In this document: positions 6,378 to 10,792 of the stretch, piece by piece
How the letters are laid out: each line of letters starts with the position of its first letter
How positions within the stretch are numbered: the stretch's first letter is position 1
Assembly (NCBI GenBank): GCA_018262385.1
Contig: JAGSPQ010000210.1
Location: 1-10,792 of the forward strand
Length of the DNA: 10,792 nt
Origin: Myxococcaceae bacterium
GTDB lineage: Bacteria; Myxococcota; Myxococcia; Myxococcales; Myxococcaceae
Direction: 5' to 3'
Program-made: the position numbers and the translations under genes
Notes under the pieces: model-generated
Seen by the model: only the letters and a program-made list of their open reading frames with translations
The model's database searches: none
What the model was told of the DNA's origin: nothing

Positions 6378-7289
6378 ATGTCGCAGATTGTTGCCCGCCC
6401 GACCCGCGATCCGCTGGTCTGTTTTCAGGTCGAGCTGGAGCCGCTGCTGGATCACTGGGCCTTCGTGCCCGACGAGGCGGGGCTCGACCCGGTCTGGCTG
6501 CGCGCCCAGGAAGAGGTGCGCAGCTACACCCTGCGGCACGACGTCGCCGACCGGGCGAACGTGCGCCGGGGAAGGCCGTCGCTGCACAAGCTGCTCGGCA
6601 AGGGGCGGCTGGGCGAGGACCTGGCGATCGTGGCCGGCGATCACCTCTACGCCCGCGCGATGGAGGCGATGATGAGCGCGCCGTCGCCCCACGCGGTCGC
6701 GGCCAGCCAGTTCATGCTGCGGATCTGCCGCCACACCGCCGCCGGGCAGCACCTCGACCTGACCCTGTCGCGGGCGCCGCTCGAGCAGGTCCGGCTGTTC
6801 CAGACGCTGAAGGTCGCCCACCTGAAGACCGCCCAGTACGGCTTCGTCGCCCCGCTGGTCTGCGGTGCGATGCTCGGGGGCGCGGCGCCCGGCACGCTCG
6901 ACGCGCTGGCCCGCATCGGCCGCCTCGCCGGGCTCGCCTACCAGCTGCGGGACGATCTGATCGGCCTCTACGGAGAAGACAAGGTCACCGGCAAGGACGG
7001 CGGCGGCGACTTCTTCGAGGGCAAGCGCACCTTCCCGGTGGTCGCGGCCTGGACCCGCGCCGACGCGAACGGCCGGCGCACCCTCGAGGCGCTCTGGAAC
7101 ACCCGCACCGAGCCGCAGCTGGCCACCGCCCGGCTGGAGGTCGCCCGCTGGGGCGGCGTCACCACCTCGCAGCGGGTGGTCGATCGGCTCACCCGCACCG
7201 CCCGGCGCACCCTCGCGTCCCTCGGCCATGGCCCGGCGGTGGAGTTCCTCGACGGGATGCTCACCGGGCTGGCCCGGCGGGTGGCCTGA
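6378..7289 (+). CDS. polyprenyl diphosphate synthase family protein with an internal N-terminal deletion
   Basis: A 303-aa protein of the trans-isoprenyl diphosphate synthase family (GGPP/FPP-type chain elongation from IPP and an allylic diphosphate). Clear family parts are DRANVRRGRPSLHKLL (58-73), AGDHLYARA (86-94), the LKTAQYGF segment, and the second Asp-rich block QLRDDLIGLYG with Asp192-Asp193, continuing into TGKDGGGDFFEGKRTFPV. The N-terminal helix ends at EVRSYTLR (46-53), where family members continue with GGKRxRP and about 50 further residues up to HDDxxD. Here Arg53 is followed at once by HDVAD (54-58). The IPP-binding GGKxxRP is therefore missing and the first motif reads HDxxD. 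The frame is intact. Activity as an elongating synthase is doubtful; it could be a decayed, regulatory or partner subunit, or an assembly artefact. Confidence 0.8.
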   Translation: MSQIVARPTRDPLVCFQVELEPLLDHWAFVPDEAGLDPVWLRAQEEVRSYTLRHDVADRANVRRGRPSLHKLLGKGRLGEDLAIVAGDHLYARAMEAMMSAPSPHAVAASQFMLRICRHTAAGQHLDLTLSRAPLEQVRLFQTLKVAHLKTAQYGFVAPLVCGAMLGGAAPGTLDALARIGRLAGLAYQLRDDLIGLYGEDKVTGKDGGGDFFEGKRTFPVVAAWTRADANGRRTLEALWNTRTEPQLATARLEVARWGGVTTSQRVVDRLTRTARRTLASLGHGPAVEFLDGMLTGLARRVA

Positions 7290-7339
7290 CCGCGTTGCCA
7301 GCTGTTCGCCTTTCCGGCTCCAGAGGGTAGAACGGGCGG

Positions 7340-8800
7340 ATGAACCGCCTGCGTTTCTGTCTCAACGACCACTGGGTCGAGGAGACGAACGTTTCCCCGA
7401 CCACCACCCTGCTGCGCTACCTGCGCGACACCCGCGGCCTCACCGGCACCAAGGAAGGCTGCGCCGAGGGAGACTGCGGGGCGTGCACCGTCGCGGTGGC
7501 CGAGCGGGGCGACGACGGCAAGCCGCAGTGGCGGGCGATCAACGCCTGCCTGGTGCTGCTGCCGATGGTCCAGGGCAAGCACGTCGTCACCGTCGAGGCG
7601 CTCAGGGATCCGGCCACCGGGAAGTACCACCCGGCCCAGGAGGCGCTGGCGAAGGCGCTCGGCAGCCAGTGCGGCTACTGCACTCCGGGGATCGTGATGT
7701 CGATGTTCGAGGCGACCTACCGCGGCGATCTCGACGCCGGGTGGAAGCTCGACGATCAGCTCTGCGGCAACCTCTGCCGCTGCACCGGCTACCGCCCGAT
7801 TCGCGACGCGACCAACGAGGTCGCCGGCAGCTGCCCCAAAGATCGCTTCGCCGCCGAGCTCAAAGAGGCCGCCCCGCAGTCGATGCAGCTCGACTACCAG
7901 GCCAACGGCCAGCGCTACTTCACCCCCGACTCGTTCTCGTCGCTGTGGGACGTGCTCGACGTGCACCCCGACGCCCGCTTCATCCAGGGCGGCACCGACC
8001 TGTCGCTCGAGATCACCAAGAAGTTCGCCCGCCCGCCGAAGCTGGTCTCGCTGGAGGCGGTGGCCGAGCTGAAGGTGATGCACGAGACGGTCGACGGGGT
8101 GTCGATCGGCGCCGGCGCGATCCTGTCCGAGCTCGAGCGCTTCGCCGAGAAGCGGGTGATTCCGCTGGCACGGATGATCCGCTACTTCGGCGCCCGGCAG
8201 ATCAAGCACCGCGCCACCCTGGGCGGCAGCCTCTGCACCGCCTCGCCGATTGGAGATCTCGCTCCGGTGCTGCTGTCGCTCGGCGCCACGGTGGTGATGC
8301 GCTCGCGCGCCGGCGAGCGGCGGGTGCCGATCGACGCCTTCTTTACCGGCTACCGGAAGACCGCGCTCGGCCCGAAGGAAGTGCTCGCCGCCGTCGAGCT
8401 GCCCCGGCTGCCGGCGAGCGCGCTGGCGAGCGCCTACAAGGTCTCGAAGCGGCGCGAGCTCGACATCAGCACCGTCTCGGCCGGCCTGTACGTCGAGCTC
8501 GACTCGCACCGGGTGGTGAGCCGCGCCCGGCTGGCGTACGGCGGAATGGCGGCCACCCCGAAGCGGGCCGGCCTCGCCGAAGCGGCGCTGGTCGGTCAGC
8601 CGTGGAGCGCCGCCTCGATCGAGCTCGCCGCCGCCCAGCTGGGCCAGGACTTCCAGCCGGTGTCCGATCACCGCGGCTCGGCGGCGTACCGCGCGCTGGT
8701 CGCCCAGAACCTGCTGCGCGGCTTCTTCGAGGAGACGAAGCTCACCCCGGTGCCGCGGCTGCCCGAGCACCACACCGGCACCGTCATCACCTACCTCTAA
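7340..8800 (+). CDS. xdhA: xanthine dehydrogenase small subunit (2Fe-2S and FAD domains)
   Basis: A 486-aa electron-transfer subunit of cytosolic xanthine dehydrogenase (hypoxanthine to xanthine to urate in purine breakdown). The plant-type [2Fe-2S] domain has Cys41, Cys46, Cys49 and Cys70. The second [2Fe-2S] helical domain has Cys111, Cys114, Cys146 and Cys148 (CGYC and CRC). A linker leads to the FAD domain with QGGTD (216-220) and LGGSLCTASPIGD (294-306), then the CO-dehydrogenase-flavoprotein C-terminal domain. This matches the bacterial two-subunit XdhA layout and its usual length of about 480-490. ATG at 7340 starts directly at the ferredoxin fold, with a weak purine-rich site upstream. 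It is 50 nt downstream of the prenyl-synthase gene and 6 nt upstream of xdhB, clearly co-transcribed with the latter. Confidence 0.95.
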   Translation: MNRLRFCLNDHWVEETNVSPTTTLLRYLRDTRGLTGTKEGCAEGDCGACTVAVAERGDDGKPQWRAINACLVLLPMVQGKHVVTVEALRDPATGKYHPAQEALAKALGSQCGYCTPGIVMSMFEATYRGDLDAGWKLDDQLCGNLCRCTGYRPIRDATNEVAGSCPKDRFAAELKEAAPQSMQLDYQANGQRYFTPDSFSSLWDVLDVHPDARFIQGGTDLSLEITKKFARPPKLVSLEAVAELKVMHETVDGVSIGAGAILSELERFAEKRVIPLARMIRYFGARQIKHRATLGGSLCTASPIGDLAPVLLSLGATVVMRSRAGERRVPIDAFFTGYRKTALGPKEVLAAVELPRLPASALASAYKVSKRRELDISTVSAGLYVELDSHRVVSRARLAYGGMAATPKRAGLAEAALVGQPWSAASIELAAAQLGQDFQPVSDHRGSAAYRALVAQNLLRGFFEETKLTPVPRLPEHHTGTVITYL

Positions 8801-8806
8801 GCGCCC

Positions 8807-10792
8807 ATGGCCGAGATCCTTCCCCCCCGCTCTCCGCTTCACCAGCCGGCGCCGCACGAGTCCGGCCTGCGGCACACCAGCGGAGAGGCGCGCTACGTCG
8901 ACGACTTCCCGCCGCCCCGCGGAATGCTGGTCGGCCAGGTGGTCACCTCGCCCCACGCCCACGCGAAGCTGAAGCGGCTCGACGTCACCCGGGCCCGGGC
9001 GGTGGCGGGAGTGCGGGGGGTCTTCACCGCCGCCGACATTCCCGGCGACAACGACGTCGGGCCGGTGATTCACGACGAGCCGCTGTTCGTGAAGGACGAG
9101 GCGTGCTTCCTCGGCCAGTCGGTCGCGCTGGTGGTGGGCGAGAGCTACGAGGCCTGCCGCGCCGGCGTCGCCGCGGTGCTCGCCGAGTGGGAGCCGCTGC
9201 CGGCCCACACCACCCTCGACGCGGGCCTGGCGGCGGGCAGCTTCCTGTCCGAGCCGCACGTGATGCAGCGGGGCGACGTGGCGGCCGCGCTCGCCAGCGC
9301 CGAGCTGAAGCTGAGCGGGACGATCCGCACCGGCGGCCAGGAGCACTTCTACCTCGAGACCCAGGTGACCCTGGCGCTGCCGGAAGAGGGCGGCACCCTG
9401 CGGCTGCACTGCAGCACCCAGCACCCGACCGAGGTGCAGGCGATCGTCGCCCACGTGCTGAAGCTCGGCCGGCACCAGGTGGTGGTCGAGGTGCCGCGGA
9501 TGGGCGGCGGCTTCGGCGGGAAGGAGACCCAGGCCGCGCCGTTCGCCGCGATGGCCGCGCTCGCCGCGCTGAAGCTGCAGCGCCCGGTGAAGGTGTGGCT
9601 CAACCGCGACCAGGACATGGCGCAGACCGGCAAGCGCCACCCGTTTCTCACCCGCTACCAGGCGGGCTTCACCAAGGGAGGCGAGCTGACCGCGCTGCAG
9701 CTCGAGCTGTACGCCGACGGCGGGTTCTCCAACGACCTGTCGCGCGCGATCCTCGACCGGGCGATGTTCCACTCGGACAACGCCTACTGGGTGCCGAACC
9801 TGCGCTTCACCGGCCAGGTGGTGAAGACGAACCTGCCGAGCAACACCGCCTTCCGCGGCTTCGGCGGCCCGCAGGGGATGGCGGTGGTGGAAGAGATCTT
9901 CAGCCGCGCGGCCGAGCAGCTGAAGCTCGAGCCGGCCGAGGTGCGGCGGAAGAACTTCTACGGCGCCGCCCCGAACAACCTCACCCCGTACTTCATGGAG
10001 GTGAAGGACAACCGGATCGCGCGGGTCTGGAGCGAGCTGCTCGCCTCGAGCGACTACGCGAACCGGAAGGCGCAGCTCGAGGAGTTCAACCGCACCCACC
10101 CGTGGAACAAGCGCGGGCTGGCGATCACCCCGGTGAAGTTCGGGATCAGCTTCACCACCTCGTTCTTGAACCAGGCCGGGGCGCTGGTGATGATCTACGC
10201 CGACGGCACGGTGCAGCTGAACCACGGCGGCACCGAGATGGGGCAGGGGCTGCACACCAAGATGGTCGCCTGCGCCGCGCACGAGCTCGGGATCCCGGTG
10301 GAGAACGTGCGGGCGATGATCACCGCCACCGACAAGGTCCCCAACACCTCGGCCACCGCCGCCTCTTCCGGCAGCGATCTGAACGGCCAGGCGGTGCGGG
10401 CGGCGTGCGAGGTGTTGCGCGAGCGGCTGCGGCCGGTGGCGGCGAAGCTGCTCGGCGTCCGCGAGGTCGAGGTGCTGTTCGCCGGCGGGAAGGTGTTCGG
10501 GCGCGACACCCCGGAGCAGGCGGTGCCGTTCGCGGCGGTCACCGACGCGGCGCACCTGGGCCAGGTGTCGATGTCGGCCACCGGCTTCTACCGCACGCCG
10601 GACATCACCTACGACAAGGCGGCGGGCCGGGGAAAGCCGTTCCACTACTTCGCGTACGGCGCGGCGGTGAGCGAGGTCGAGCTGTCCGGGCTCACCGGCG
10701 AGCACCGGCTGCGGCGGGTAGACATCCTCCAGGACGTCGGCGCGTCGCTGGTGCCGACGATCGATCTCGGGCAGGTCGAGGGCGGCTTCCTC
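8807..10792 (+). CDS. xdhB: xanthine dehydrogenase large subunit, molybdopterin-binding (partial, cut by right edge)
   Basis: 662 codons are present without a stop; family members are about 770-800 aa, so roughly the last 110-130 residues are missing. It binds the molybdenum cofactor and hydroxylates purines, passing electrons to XdhA. Visible are the aldehyde-oxidase/XDH N-terminal domain (about 1-130), GGGFGGKE (233-240) with Glu240, FRGFGGPQG (349-357) with Arg350, and MGQGLHTKM (478-486), where Gln480 contacts the cofactor. Glu240 and Arg350 match the purine-orienting Glu and Arg of xanthine dehydrogenases, which are replaced in aldehyde oxidases, supporting purine specificity. The catalytic C-terminal Glu (GEPP motif) lies beyond the window. 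The start is ATG at 8807, 6 nt after the xdhA stop, with no strong Shine-Dalgarno, so coupling is likely. Confidence 0.95.
   Translation, partial: MAEILPPRSPLHQPAPHESGLRHTSGEARYVDDFPPPRGMLVGQVVTSPHAHAKLKRLDVTRARAVAGVRGVFTAADIPGDNDVGPVIHDEPLFVKDEACFLGQSVALVVGESYEACRAGVAAVLAEWEPLPAHTTLDAGLAAGSFLSEPHVMQRGDVAAALASAELKLSGTIRTGGQEHFYLETQVTLALPEEGGTLRLHCSTQHPTEVQAIVAHVLKLGRHQVVVEVPRMGGGFGGKETQAAPFAAMAALAALKLQRPVKVWLNRDQDMAQTGKRHPFLTRYQAGFTKGGELTALQLELYADGGFSNDLSRAILDRAMFHSDNAYWVPNLRFTGQVVKTNLPSNTAFRGFGGPQGMAVVEEIFSRAAEQLKLEPAEVRRKNFYGAAPNNLTPYFMEVKDNRIARVWSELLASSDYANRKAQLEEFNRTHPWNKRGLAITPVKFGISFTTSFLNQAGALVMIYADGTVQLNHGGTEMGQGLHTKMVACAAHELGIPVENVRAMITATDKVPNTSATAASSGSDLNGQAVRAACEVLRERLRPVAAKLLGVREVEVLFAGGKVFGRDTPEQAVPFAAVTDAAHLGQVSMSATGFYRTPDITYDKAAGRGKPFHYFAYGAAVSEVELSGLTGEHRLRRVDILQDVGASLVPTIDLGQVEGGFL

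Noticed and set aside
9602..9640. Gln in the RDQDM segment of XdhB as a lost substrate-binding Glu
   Set aside because: The purine-binding Glu of the family lies in GGGFGGKE, which is intact here (Glu240); the RDxDM position is variable in bacteria.
6968..10705. Very long minus-strand open frame opposite xdhAB
   Set aside because: It is rich in His, Arg, Gly and Ala without any domain, and it lies antisense to two clearly conserved genes. It is the usual shadow of GC-biased codon use.

Overview
The window is GC-rich, gene-dense chromosomal DNA. The codon use is strongly biased to G/C in third positions, so long shadow ORFs appear opposite most genes. A Hanks-type Ser/Thr kinase with a transmembrane helix and a TPR tail, GTG/TTG starts and 4-nt stop/start overlaps suggest a deltaproteobacterial/myxobacterial (Myxococcota) genome. 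That assignment is inference; no rRNA or marker gene is present. I see no tRNA, IS element, CRISPR array or phage gene.

Left part (1-5576, all minus strand; transcription runs from high to low coordinates). The order is a YkgJ-type Cys-cluster protein (5217-5576), a membrane Ser/Thr kinase with TPRs (3097-5130), a ChbG/HpnK (YdjC)-type deacetylase (2351-3100), a COG2907-type FAD oxidoreductase (971-2233), a classical SDR (174-974) and, cut by the left edge, the start of a lipoprotein (1-68). Kinase and deacetylase share an ATGA overlap, and oxidoreductase and SDR share a GTGA overlap. These are two translationally coupled pairs separated by a 117-nt leader with a GC-rich hairpin. The deacetylase, flavoprotein and SDR suggest envelope lipid or glycolipid modification next to a signalling kinase, but the substrate is unknown.

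Middle (5675-7289). A small membrane fatty-acid-hydroxylase/sterol-desaturase family protein (minus strand) is divergent from a polyprenyl-diphosphate-synthase family gene (plus strand). Between them lies a short AT-rich region that probably holds both promoters. The prenyl synthase is odd: the block that normally carries the IPP-binding GGKxxRP motif and the first Asp of the first DDxxD motif is absent, while the flanking family sequence remains in frame.

Right part (7340-10792, plus strand). xdhA (2Fe-2S/FAD subunit) is followed after 6 nt by xdhB (molybdopterin subunit), which runs off the right edge. Iron-sulfur cysteines and the purine-recognition Glu and Arg are all present, so this is an ordinary bacterial xanthine dehydrogenase. 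No xdhC maturation gene is visible.

Nothing here amounts to an obviously new defence or mobile system. The best leads are the internally shortened prenyl synthase and the kinase-deacetylase-flavoprotein-SDR group.
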